DNA of 64,000 bases from Panonychus citri. Its lineage: Eukaryota > Arthropoda > Arachnida > Trombidiformes > Tetranychidae. The notes under the pieces are model-generated. The model saw nothing but the letters and a program-made list of their open reading frames with translations, did no database searches and had not been told where the DNA came from. Positions 45,902 through 57,914 of the stretch are shown here, piece after piece (the stretch's first letter is position 1; the number at the start of each line of letters is the position of its first letter). The DNA is taken from the NCBI RefSeq assembly GCF_014898815.1, contig NW_026515534.1, forward strand, positions 248,001 through 312,000, written 5' to 3'. Made by a program: the position numbers and the translations under genes.

Positions 45902-47617
45902 ATGGGGAAAGTGAATTCATTGATTGCTACATTGAAAGATTTTCATATCGAATTTTTTTATCTTCTCTTCATGTTTGCTTTAACGGTACAATCGACGGTC
46001 GTAACTCAACTGATAGAAGATAAAATTTGCTTGAATCGATTTGGTTTCACTTTGGATGACTGTCTTGATGATAAATCTTCTAATAAAACTTTAGTTCTAA
46101 AAGAGGCCTCATTACTTTCCAGTTATCGTTCAATTCTTGGTAAACTTCCCGCTATCGCTACAACTCTGTTCGTGGGTTCGTGGATCAACAATTATATCAA
46201 TCATTTGAAGTTCATCATTCTCATGCCATGTATTTCAATGATAATACAAATTCTTGTTCTTATTGGTAATGCTGTTTACTTTGAGCTTGGTAAGTTTATT
46301 GTGTACTCACTGAGAAAATAGATTAGATTGTTGGACATTTCGACTTTTTTTCTCGTTTAGATCCGAAAACTGTATTAGTTGTTGACCTTTTACCTTGGAT
46401 ATTTGGTACAATCCGAAATACATTTATGGCCTTACAAACTTACGTTGTATTGACTAATCCACCAGAGAAACGGATTATTAAATTTGCTTCCATTGATGTT
46501 GCCAGTTTAATGGGTAAAGTTTCAAAGAAGTTATCAAGATTAAGTTGATTTACTTATTGTTTTAATTCAACAATTAGGTTCAGTTGCTGGTCAGTATTGT
46601 GGAGGTTGGATACTTGACCAGAAACCTTGGTTCCCTAATCAAGTGCATAATTATCTCGGAGTTTTTATAATATCATTAATATTTAAACTGATTGCGATTT
46701 GTTTTTTCGCTTTCAAAGTACCAACAGTTTATAAATTAAACGAAAAAAGAACAAAGAAAAATCCTGATCACGCTAATCACAATCTTCCATATAAGACTCA
46801 GAAATCGGTGGAAAGTGCAGTTTCCGAGGAAAACGTTGGTCCAATCGCTGAATTTATTTCCAAAGTATTTTCACTCGAAGCTCTTAAAAAACTTTTCAGT
46901 ACTCTGACTAAACCTCGAACTGAAGGTCGAAGGGGAGTTTTACTCTTACTTGTGGTAGCAGAAGTTTTACTTAGCATCGAATTCTCATTTGGTTACACAA
47001 TAGCTTTTCAATTCGCCCAAAAGGCTTATGGTTGGTCAAATTATCAATATTCACTTTACCAATCGATCTTACGAGTTGTTCCCGCTTTTCTACAATCATT
47101 TGGACCCAGAATTCTCATTGAGAAACTTGGTACATCCGATATAACTCTTGGGCTAATGGCTATCGCTTCTCATGCTGCTCAACAAATTATCGTTGGCTCA
47201 TGGTTATCAACTGAAGGTTATTTTGCAGCTTCGATAGCTGGATGTCTTTTCGTCTTTTTCGGGTCAGCAGTCAGATCACTTCTCTGTAACGTTGTCGATC
47301 AAGATGAAGTTGGTGGTGTTTTTAGTTTACTATCCGTATTTGGGTCAATAGTAACTCTTGGAACCGATTGGGTTCTTGTCAAGATTTTCAATGCAACTTT
47401 AGCCACTTACCCGGGATTATGTTACCATCTATTTGCCGGATTAGCGGTATTTCCCTTCATCATTTTCTTGTGGATTAAATTTCAAAGACCTCATCTTGCA
47501 GGTAGTAATTTAGCTAAAAAGGACAAGCAAGAAAAAGATGATCCGATTGTCAGGAAAACTGAAATCTCGGTAGTTAATCAAACTAACACCAATGAAAATA
47601 ATAAGAGTACAATATAA
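45902..47617 (+). CDS. SLC46-type (proton-coupled folate transporter-like) MFS carrier, copy B
   Basis: Exons 45902-46289, 46361-46513 and 46578-47617 give 526 residues. The first two exons have exactly the same lengths (388 and 153 bases) and phases as in copy A. The introns are much shorter (71 and 64 bases). Landmarks match copy A: LTVQSTVVTQLIEDKICLN after TM1, LGKLPAIATTLFVGSWIN, GSVAGQYCGGWILDQ, and a central loop with a five-residue VGPIAEF-like start. The C-terminal tail is shorter and Asn-rich. The protein is clearly a tandem duplicate, diverged through most of its length, while exon 2 remains nearly identical at the DNA level (4 differences in 153). Three bases after the stop codon a MITE begins, so the 3' untranslated region is very probably transposon-derived. 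Substrate unknown. Confidence 0.85.
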
Positions 47618-47620
47618 GGG

Positions 47621-48339
47621 GTGATCACTAAAAAACCGGACTGAACTTTTTTAATATCTTTTCAACCATTTATTGAATGATTTTTTTTTCGTTTTTAATA
47701 AAATTGAGATTGATTTAGTATTTATATGAGTTTCACCTCTAAGTTCCGACTTTGTTGTCTAAAATACGCACGAAATCAGGACCACTGAATTTATCTTGTC
47801 AAAGCTGGTTTTAGTTTTCACGTTAATTGAGGTCATTTTCATGATTTTTCATTAGTTTTCACTTATTCTAGATGATTTCATTTAAACAATATTGTGAAAC
47901 AAAAGATTTTATTTGACAAATTTAATTAATTAGACGAATTATGAATTAAATTAAAATAAATTTTGATTTTGCGCATGAACAGTGGAAATTTTATGACTTT
48001 CTTAAATTTATCTTTGACCTTATCTGAGGTCACAGAAAAGTGTCCATAGTCTCATTAGAAAGCTGAATAGCTGTATATTAGTTTTAGAAATAAAATTATT
48101 AAAAATTATTCTCCCAAATGACACCATTATAAAATATATGTATTTAAGCCTATGGATAACAATTTACAAGATTTTTCGAGGGCTATCATTTGCGGCAGGA
48201 CTTTTTAATAATAATGTGACCCTAATCAAATTAATTTGTCTAATTGTTTGATGTTTTATTTTAATTTGTGTGCTTTAAAAAATTCTATAAGTAACTGTGA
48301 TATTAGCGATCAAAGCTAGTCCGGTTTTTTAGTGATCAC
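47621..48339. mobile_element. MITE with 22 bp perfect terminal inverted repeats
   Basis: 719 bases bounded by GTGATCACTAAAAAACCGGA(CT) and its exact reverse complement. No open frame. A TA at positions 9-10 inside both ends could be the true duplicated target, in which case the outer GTGATCAC palindrome would be flanking target. The immediate outer flanks (AAGGG and ATAATT) do not show a longer duplication. It probably belongs to the Tc1/mariner group, but the family is not proven. It carries an AATAAA at 47697-47702 in the sense of the upstream gene. Confidence 0.75.
47697..47702 (+). terminator. Poly(A) signal inside the MITE, downstream of SLC46-like copy B
   Basis: AATAAA 80 bases after the stop codon at 47617. 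It is the first such signal downstream and lies within the inserted element. Confidence 0.45.
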
Positions 48340-48999
48340 ATAATTGTCTGTCTTATTTGTATTAATACTAACGATTAAAGAAAACTAATCCAACGTTACT
48401 TTTTTGTTTATTCATGAAGTATCTTGATTAAGTCAATTCAATCAGCCAAATGATTAATGAAGACCTAGTGATCAATACTATTGTCGGTAATGTATACGGT
48501 TTGATTATCGATTTAAGATTTTCTTATCATTATTCTAATAATTTCTCAGGTTCGATTGTAATTGAGACTCTTTAACCTGTGGAGTAAAAGTTTGGAACTT
48601 TTTGATCAAACATTCGTAGAAATCGTAGCATTGTGTGTCTTTATCTGAAATTTTATATACTCATATGAGAATAGGTTCTGTTAAATATTTCCTTTTTCTT
48701 CACAAATTACATTTTGTTTTTCTTCAAATCTTCTTTATGATTAAGAGATTAGTCTGATAATCTATTGGATTTAGGTAAAGGAATCAAGAAAATCATATTC
48801 AAGGTGATACAAAATAACAGTTTGTTTGTTTGGGTAAAATCCATTCACATTACTAAACGATCATCAACTAACTACGATTATCATATTTTTCTGGTAATTT
48901 ATTATCCCAATAGGAGATAATTAATTGTATCATTTTGATTGATAAAAGTAAATCACCAAAATATCATAAGATAAGATGAATGAAAGTGGTTAAAATGCA

Positions 49000-49076
<77 letters not shown>

Positions 49077-49633
49077 CTTTGATCAGCTTTTACAAAGTAA
49101 AAGCTAAGAAACCAAAGTTTGAGAGAGAGATGTAGACAAGAGAAGATCTCAAAGTAAACATAATTTTAATTTCATTTTGTCTCTGCTTATATACAAAATT
49201 TAGAGTGAGTCTTTTCATCATCATCATCTTATCTTTGACCAATGGTCAGTTGGGTCAGGGTAAGGTGATGATGATGATTACAACACAATGTTGAGCAATC
49301 AACAATCATCATCATCAACCAATTGTTATTGTTGATTGTGTGTTGGTGATGATTGTTGATTGTAAATGGTTACAATCAGGGGAGAGAAGTTGATCTCCTC
49401 ACACAATCATTCAATTAATTGATCATTTTAAACTAAGAATTTATTTGAAATCATTTTAACATGACTAGAGGTTAATGGAAAATTCATCTAAACCAGTAAT
49501 CAAGAGACTAACAGTTTAATTGTTTGTTCTAATAGTTTACTTTTGAGATAAGAAAATAACAAGTAAGAAAAGTTATCTAGCCTTTACTTGTTATTTATCT
49601 GAATTACTTTAGATCATTTACATTACTAAATAA
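48340..49633. other. Intergenic spacer with a long (AG)n tract
   Basis: Convergent 3' ends meet here. Apart from the AG microsatellite and CATCAT-rich patches (49216-49330) nothing is recognised. Confidence 0.55.
49003..49070. repeat. (AG)34 microsatellite
   Basis: An uninterrupted 68-base AG run, followed by a GAGAGAGA patch near 49120. Confidence 0.95.
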
Positions 49634-52600
49634 TCAAGAGACAAGATTAGCTTCTTTAGCTAATGAATAGAATATTGACTTTTCGTTTTCTAATAACACT
49701 TTGGGCTCATCAAATTCTGCGATTTGACCTCGATCCAAGACCATCACGCGATCAGAGTCTAATATTGTATTCAAACGATGAGCAATCGTTAATATGGTAC
49801 AATTTTTAAATTGTGTTCTTATTGTTTTCTGAATCAATGAATCGGTTTCCAAATCAATCGCTGCAGTTGCTTCATCCAGAACTATTGTAAGGAATGAGAG
49901 AGATAAATAAAAATTAGAAATAAAGAATAAGAATGAAAAAAGAAGCGAAAAACTCACATAGAATCTTTGGTTTCTTTAGTAAAGCTCTTGCTAAACACAA
50001 CAATTGTCTCTGTCCAACACTAAGATTTTTTCCTTCCTCAGCTATTTGGTAATTAAGACCTTGACCAGTATTATTAACGAATTGTTTGAGATGAGCATGA
50101 GACAATGCATCCCAAATATCATTGTCCGAATAACAATCAAATGGATCCAAGTTGAATCTCAAGGTTCCACCAAAAAGGACTGGATCTTGAGGGATAATTG
50201 CAAGACGAGATCTCAATGGATGCAAAGGTAATTCGCTGATATTAAGACCATCAATAGAAATCGATCCTCCTGATCCTTCAATTAATCTAAACAATGACAG
50301 AGTAACTGTCGATTTACCAGCTCCAGTTCGACCAACAATTCCAATCTTCTCCAATCCTTTGATTTCTCCTGTAATTCCTTTCAAAATCAATTCGGTTCCT
50401 TCTCGATATCGAGTTTCATATTTATCGAATTTAATTGATCCTTTTGATGGCCAATCTTCTGGTGGCATAACTTTACCTTGATACCAATCAGCTTCGCCTT
50501 TTAATTTACAATATTCCATAACCCGCTCAACGGCCACTATGTTTGTTTCCAGGTCAGAAGCCATTCGAATAAGCCAATTAAGTGACCCTGTTATACTAAG
50601 AGCGTATGAAACAGCGAGACCAACAGCTCCAGGATCAAGAGAACCTCGAGAAAGAACCGCAAAAACGGCAGTTGATAGAATCATAAGACTTCCACAGAAT
50701 TCTAGTCTTATACTTAACCATCGATTCGCTACAATGCTTGGAAAGAGACACGAAATATTGTGATCAACTTTATCAGCTGATTCTCGAATGAATCTCTCGG
50801 AGACATTAAAAGCTCGAATGGTACTAACACCATTCAGTGTTTCGCCAAAATGTGAATAAATTGGTGATCGAGTGACCGATTCGAGTCTTTTAAGCTGTCG
50901 GGATGATGACACATAAATACGTTGGATGAAAATATAAATTATCGTGATTGGTATCAGAGTAATGATGAACAAAGGAGTATTGATACAAATAATGATACAG
51001 GCGGAAATTACTTCGAATAGGCATAAAATCCAGTGACTGAAAGAAAGGTTAACAATCAGAATGAGAATTTGTAAATAATCATACAGTTTCCTGATTTTTA
51101 CTCACTTTAGAACCATTGGTAGTCCCGTATCGATCACATCAATATCCTTTGAAAATCTATTAACGATTCGACCGATAGGATTGGTGTCAAAAAAGGACAT
51201 CGGCAATTGGAACACTTTATTTGCGAGGTTTCGATGAAATCCACTCGAGGCTCTCATCGTACCGTTTACAAGAGCCAAAGCACCAAGAAGAGTAAGAACA
51301 CCTATGATAAATGAGGAAGAATTAATGATTGAACAATTGTATTTATTGTACGATTCGTTACCTTTCATGAGACCCAAGAAACTGTAAACTCCAAGTCGTA
51401 TTTCGGTGCTGGACAAAGTTGTGTTTTGAGTTGACGAATCACTTGACCATTGGGCCAACCAAATATCGGAAGCTAATTGGAATGCATTTGAAAGTCCATG
51501 ACTTAAAACGATAAGTGATGTCCAAAAGATGGAAACTATTCCAAAGTATCCAAAGTAAACTGACCATTTAACTTTACCAGTTTCCGATTCTTCATTTTCA
51601 ATCAATTTCGTTTTATCGTCTTTAATTGATTCTTGCAATTTAACAGAATCTTTTTTCAAAGCAGATTTACTGTTAATTAATTCTTCATGCTGTTCATTAT
51701 CATTTTCAACTGTTCTATTTGTAAATTGTTCAACAAGATCAGAAAATTCTCCTTTAGCTTCCATTAATTGGTTATATGTTCCACTCTCAGTAATCTGACC
51801 ATTAGTTAGAACATAAATACTATCAACTTTAGATAAAAGGTCCAACTTGTTGGTGACCAGAACTCGAGTTTTATTCTTTAAAATTCCAGTCTTTGAGCTT
51901 AGAACTTTTTTGAAAATATGTTTAGCTACATGAGCATCGACAGCACTTAATGGATCGTCTAAAATGAACAGATTAGAATCACTGTAGCAAGCACGAGCAA
52001 GACTAACTCGTTGTTTCTGTCCACCCGAAAGGTTAATTCCTTTCTCACCGATTTCCGTTTCATCTCCTCCAGGTAGATAAGCGATATCAGGTTCTAATGC
52101 ACAAGCAGAAATTACCCGATTATATTTAATCTTATCAAATGGAGAACCAAATAAGATGTTGTTTTTCAATGAACTATTCTGAATCCATGCTTGTTGAGCC
52201 ACATAGGCAATTGAATATTTTCCATTGATATTAATTCGTCCAGATATTTTCTCCATCTCACCGAGAATCGCACTCAACAATGAACTTTTCCCACTACCAA
52301 CAGAACCGACGATTGCTACGAGTGAACCAGGTTTTACTTGCATGTTTATCTTTTGCAATGTCGGAATTTCCTTCACCAAAGATTTGAGGTTAGTACTTAA
52401 TTGATCTTCTTTAATCAAATTGGAAAAGTCGCCATTTTCTGAACTTTCATCTTCTTGCTTTTTCTTGTTCCATTTGAAGTATCCATCTTCAATCGAGATC
52501 TCACAAACTTCTTCGTTTCTTGTTACATAAGGATCAAGATCCTCGTAGCTAAGAAATTTATTAATTCTTTTTACAGATATGGACGTCTAAAAGAAAAACA

Positions 52601-55412
52601 AAAGTAGATGGAATTTCGTTAGCAATTATAATAGCTAAATGTGAAGTTCGAAACAATCTGAGTACTCACCATGACGAAGTACGACAAAAGCTCAGGTAGC
52701 ATAGATAAAGGAAATTGGAGTAGATGGAACAGCGAAAGAGAAACAAATGCCTTTTCTGCTGTCAGTGATTCTTTTTGGATCAACACATAAGCAGCGAAAG
52801 TGGCCACCGACACCATCATCGGAGAGCAAAGCCACAAGAACGAACTGAAATTTTCCAAGTAACTCAATCTTTTCAAGTGGCCCAACTCTTTCTTTCGTAG
52901 ATTATTGACAATTTTTAAAAATGAATTTTCCCAAGCATATAATTTGATAATCTTTATCCCGCTTAGAATTTCATTCATGAACTTGACTCTCTCGTCTTTT
53001 TGCTCCATGAATTTTACTTGAAACTTTTGACACCAATGAACAGTAATTCCATTGATCGGCATCATCACCACCATCACACCCAGACCAAAGAATGAGGAAT
53101 ATCCTAGTTCAGCATAGAGAAACCAAATAGCCAGAATAATTTGCAAGGGTGCAGACCAGATTAGATTCAGAAAAGGAAGTAGATCTAGAAATCGTTTGGC
53201 ATCGACGGACATTAGATTAATAACTTCTCCGGAAGTTACTTGTTTGTTTGCTTTGTCGCTAAGATTCAGTGATTTCTTGTAAATTGCCGCAGTTAAAGTG
53301 GAAGTCACTCTCATTCCAAGAGTAAACATGCTATAATAATAACGATTGGTGAAAATGGTTTCAATTAATGAGATGATGAACATTCCAACTGCAATTAAAA
53401 ATCCATGCCAAATGGGTTCACTTGATTGGTTCTTTGTGAATGCAATTAATAACCTAATGAATGAAAAGTTAATTAAATGTCAAGTCAAGATTAGAGTTAA
53501 TCATTTGGCTTAATTACTTCAATAATTGTGGGGTAATAAATGAAAGTACGTCTTGAGCCAATTTGAATAAGGCTCCACTCAAGAGATATCCGCCATAAAC
53601 TTTGATAAGAATCGGGATAATGTTCACTTTTACTCTGAAAGTTTGATTGGGTTGCGCTAATTGCTCATTTGCATTATAGTTTACTCTTGATAGTCTTTTC
53701 TGTTTTTCATTTAATTTTGTATCAAAAGCTTTAATAAGATTTTCCGTTTTCAGATCACTTCTAAGTTCCCACAAGTCGTTAGTAGTCAGCGAGGTTTTCC
53801 AGCCCAAAATGGCCATTTTGTTGAACCACCAAAAAAGTAAAACACTTGGAAAAGAGGCTTCGTTTTCCGGATTATACTTATTACTGGATTTGTCGACTTT
53901 CTCACTGGATAATGGAATCGCTTTATCAGCAAACGAAGTTATGATAAATAGAAGAAGGTTTAATACGAAATAGATATTCATCAATACGACCTCTGTCATA
54001 TTATATTCTGAAGAATCAACCCAAGTCGAATAAGCGATTAGAAAAGTGCAAATTGTTTGCAGGAAAAAGTATATCCATATGATGGCACTTGTGTGAATAC
54101 CATGTAAGCGATGGTAATGGAATAAGAGACTTATCAATGTCTATGAGAAGATATTAAGACAATAAAATGATCAGTTAATGAGTCAAATAAAACATGATTG
54201 ATATCAAGAAAAAAGGCTCAACTCGAATAAAATTCAAGCCTAATTTACTTCTAAACCACAAGAAATTTATTAAACAGATAAACAAGAAGAATCAACTAGT
54301 AGTAAAGTTATCGCACAAACCGAAGGTCACTTGTATAATATTACATGGATCGTGATAAAATAACCAGTAAATAAATTGAAGAAAATGTCAACAAGATAAC
54401 AAGTACAATAATTACGAACGAAAATTGCAACTTGATAAAGTAATTAGACAATAAATATATTATCTTCTTCAAGAGCAAAAATAAGGAGCTTGCATCATGA
54501 TAATTAGATCAGCGGAGGTCGATGTAGAAATTGATAATGATATAACAATATAATGTTATAAATTAATTGAAAGTTAAACAATTATCATCATCATGCATAA
54601 GATTAGGTGAATTTTTGAGTTAAGTCTAATCTCAAGCTTCAAGGATTCTATCGCGATTTGGGTATCAAAAGTTTAGCTTAAAATCCTCAAAAGCAAAAAA
54701 TAGTCTGAACGAGAACTGAACGACCGTTCATGAGAAATTCTGCCATTCTGAAATTTCATTTTCCCCGAAATGAATAAATCAAACTGCGCGCGCTTAAAGT
54801 GGCTAATTTCAAACTAGTAATTTAAAGGGCTCTAGAGAGTTCAAGATCGAGAAAGAGAAAGAGGAGAGAGAAAGAGAGAGAAAGAGAGAGCAATAAGGAG
54901 AAAAAGATAGAGGAATAACCTAATACAGCGAAGATTTCGAGGAAAGACACACAGAACACGTACAAAAAGTTACTTACGAATGAGATAACATTAATTAACG
55001 AAGAGATAAAATCCGAAGCAGCTGATGGATCAGGTGAATTAAAATATCTGTAGATTAGGTTGACTAATTGTAAACCATTTACAAGGATATTCGAAGTGGA
55101 CAATATTAATCTGCACGTGTTAATCCAGTTTCGAGGAATCAATTGTCTCTGTATTTTAAGCGTTTGTCTAATTTCATAGATGGAAAATAACCAAAGAAAA
55201 CAAGCTGGTAGCCAATTGAGAATCGTAGTATGAAAACATCGAGACAATTTAGGAACATTTGAATTCCAAGTTGAATTGACATTCTAGAAGATAATTAATA
55301 TTATATAATATTCGAAAATAAGAAAACCTAAAAGCAGAAATAAACATCAACTTACCCATAGAATTGATTCACCACAAATTGATTCAAATCGGATAATTGA
55401 ATTTAGATCCAT
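49634..55412 (-). CDS. ABC transporter subfamily C, long MRP type
   Basis: Eight exons: 55412-55356, 55283-54978, 54140-53518, 53453-52670, 52586-51362, 51301-51106, 51036-49958 and 49881-49634. All are GT-AG with agreeing phases and give 1505 residues. The start (FESICGESILW, then STW) resembles the N-terminus of MRP1-like proteins and begins a TMD0 of about five helices. TMD1 spans about 290-590. NBD1 has GSVGSGKSS (Walker A, about 680), NLSGGQKQR (signature) and FILDDPLSAVD. TMD2 spans about 870-1180. NBD2 has GRTGAGKST (about 1298), NLSVGQRQ and FLDEATAAID, with an intact catalytic Glu after the second Walker B Asp. The first Walker B ends in Asp-Pro, as usual for the degenerate ABCC site. 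It exports organic anions and glutathione or glucuronide conjugates using ATP, at the plasma membrane or an endomembrane. One intron (51361-51302) is 60 bases and open in frame. Confidence 0.95.
54141..54977 (-). other. Second intron of the ABCC gene
   Basis: An 837 bp intron between GTAAGT (54977) and CTCATAG (54141). It contains a GAGA-rich stretch at 54845-54890, over which the TMD0 exon appears to read on in frame. That read-through part is intronic because the GTAAGT donor joins cleanly to the next exon. Confidence 0.75.
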
Positions 55413-55853
55413 ATTATTATAAACAGTTTGGAATTTAATTATTCTTTCAAAGTATAAAACTCAATTATAAAACAAATCGCAAAAATTGTTAGGTAGAAAA
55501 ACTAACCTCATGAACATTGATCATCCTTTAGGAATTGGTACTTAAGGCATCATCATTTTAATAATTTTCTAAACTTTTAATTTCTTTTATAATTTTCATT
55601 TATCTAAAATTTCGTTAAAATTAAGATTGTAATCAAACTCTAAAGAGACAAAAGTCTTGATTAGATTAATCATAGAGTTTAATCAAAAGACAAATTTGTG
55701 TTAATCTTTAGATTAACAGTTAATCAAATTGTTCTCAACGGTTAAACTAATAGTTCAACTCTATTGAGACAATTGTATCTTTTGCTTCTTAAAGCTATTG
55801 TCTAGCAATTAGCTTTTTAATCTTATCTTTGATTTTCAGTTAATAATAATTTT

Positions 55854-56273
55854 GTATAAAACCTAAAGGTAATATGAAATAGAGTGAGTGTTAATTTGTA
55901 AGTAAGTCAGATGAATCTGTCACAAACTTAACAATTACATGCTCAACGTTCAATTGAAATTGAATTAACTCAAGTTTCCTAAGGTTTTTCTCTTATAAGA
56001 ATTTTCTATTATTTGTGTTCTCCCCCCACTTATGTTAACCCTTTACCTAATGGTATTCAGTTCCTTTATTTTAATAAAATTACATTAAGCATTAAGAACT
56101 TTGTGAATTCCCTGGTGATTTCGGTGATACTTGGAAGACTTTACGGGATCCAGTATACGAAACTGTCAACACTAGGAAAATTGTGAAGGGCCTAGTGAAA
56201 TCTTCTGATAGGAAATCAGCTTTAGCTATTACTTTTCAGTTAAAACCATTAAATCCCCAAATTTTACCCTTCA
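55854..56273 (+). repeat. 5' LTR of element 2 (right end firm, left end unresolved)
   Basis: The right end is ACCCTTCA at 56273, two bases before the primer-binding site, and matches the CCCTTCA terminus seen in element 1. TATAAAA at 55855-55861 and AATAAAA near 56071 could be its promoter and poly(A) signal. Without the second LTR the left border may lie anywhere between the ABCC start (55412) and about 55850. Confidence 0.55.
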
Positions 56274-56275
56274 CT

Positions 56276-56292
56276 TGGCGACCCAGGCAGGA
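56276..56292 (+). promoter_or_regulatory. Primer-binding site of element 2
   Basis: TGGCGACCCAGGCAGGA, identical to that of element 1, two bases inside the LTR end. Confidence 0.85.
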
Positions 56293-56401
56293 TCCCAAGT
56301 CTATCCCAATTCTATTCCAATTCCTATTCCATCTCAATTTCATTCCTCTGTGAATCAGTGTTCAGTGAAAATTTCCCCTACACTAAAGTGATATCTATTC
56401 A

Positions 56402-57914
56402 ATGGTATTAACCAGACAAGGTGCACTTGCAACACAACGAGAACAAATAATTCCAATTCCATCTCCCGAAAGCAACACGAGATCAACCTCTCCAGCCCCG
56501 TTAATTCAACTACAAGATTCGCCACGTCAATTACGAATCCTAACAATGTCTCAAAAGATTGAACAACTCAACAACGAGGAACTAAAAAATCTTCTACAAT
56601 TTTATAACTATGGTCAAATTCCGTCTGAAAGCTTCATTAAGCGACTGGTCATCGAAGTGGTTAAAACCAATTATCTCCTAATGGGAATAAGTCTAGAGAC
56701 AGAAGACATAGAGGAATTGCCTGTGAGTGAAGTTAAGTCTAATATCCCTCCAACATGGTTAACAACTTTCCGAAGCCTTGGATTAGTTGAGAGTGAGCTC
56801 CAACTAATAATCACAAAGATTGGTAGAGACAAAGAAACAATCGACTCAGTAACAGAAGCCGAATTCAAAGAAATCAATCTACCTTTAGGCACAATAAAAA
56901 AGTTAATCAATAACCGAAGAGAGGAAGAAGTTTCCGAACACGAAGACGACAACGAACCACAATCCCGATTCAATGCAACTCCCCGTCCAATCTCACCGAC
57001 ATTCAGCTTTGATGGTAATCAATCCGTTCGATCATCAAAAACCCAATATTCAAATGACCTAAAGACTATAGTCGACACGCTCACCTCTAACATTGTAAAG
57101 AGTAATCGTCGAGACCCTAAAGTTATAGAGTTTATAAAAAACGAAGATATGCTCGATTGGATCGACAAAACAGTTCATAAACTCGACCTCGAAGATGTAG
57201 ATGATTCTACACGATTCCGATGCCTTCGAAAAGGAATGGCACATGAGATTCTTCATCTCTCCCGAAGCCTTGATCCCGATAACTATAGTTACAGAGAGTA
57301 TATTGAAGCTCTTAAGACAAAACTAAAACTACCAGCTATCATTGCCGATCAAGCATACAAACTAAAAAATCTAATGTATGATTTTACTGTACCTCCACAA
57401 ACGTTCATGAACAAAGCGAAGGAGTTAATGACTAAAGTCAAAGGAAAACTGGAAGATCGTGGATTCTTGTTCGATATTTTAAATCATATTCCCGAATATG
57501 TAGCTGAAGAAATATATCGTCAAGGTGCAAATGATGATGAGATAAAGATAACAAATATCTTATGCAGGCATTATTATGCAAAGGAAAAGCAACAAAAAGC
57601 CAAAAGTGAGAAGGTTCGAGAAAAGGACAAACCTTATTCACGTAATCAAGGTAATGCTTCATCATCTAAAGATCAACCTCTAAAGAGAAAATATCCACCC
57701 AGCAATCCAGCTCATCATGGAAAAATTTGCAACTACTGCAAAACCCAATCACATCGAAGATGATTGCAGAACCAAAAAATATCATCTACGAAAACAAGCT
57801 CAAGCTAATCAAGACAACGCTCAAGCGAAACAAGTTGTACAAGTTGTCTCAGAAAAAGATAAAGTTCCAGCTCCCGAATTCATCAGAAATGATTCAAATT
57901 TCTTTACACGGTAA
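56402..57914 (+). pseudogene. gag: Element 2 Gag, frame-broken in the zinc knuckle
   Basis: The ATG at 56402 lies 110 bases after the primer-binding site. The frame to 57763 encodes a basic opening, a helix-rich region that matches broken element 1 Gag (the word VVKTN is shared), an acidic spacer and the capsid-like stretch with the DDSTRFRCLRKGMAHEI word. A zinc knuckle follows near 57728. Its first two Cys are in this frame, but the following His and last Cys (C-x2-C-x4-H-x4-C spacing) fall in a frame shifted by one base, which stays open to 57914. A second shift near 57908 is needed to reach the protease frame. Unlike element 1, this knuckle has the canonical Cys at its second position. 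Confidence 0.75.

Noticed and set aside
54822..54977. C-terminal extension of the ABCC TMD0 exon frame
   Set aside because: It reads past a perfect GTAAGT donor into a GAGA-rich intron; splicing restores a full-length transporter in phase.
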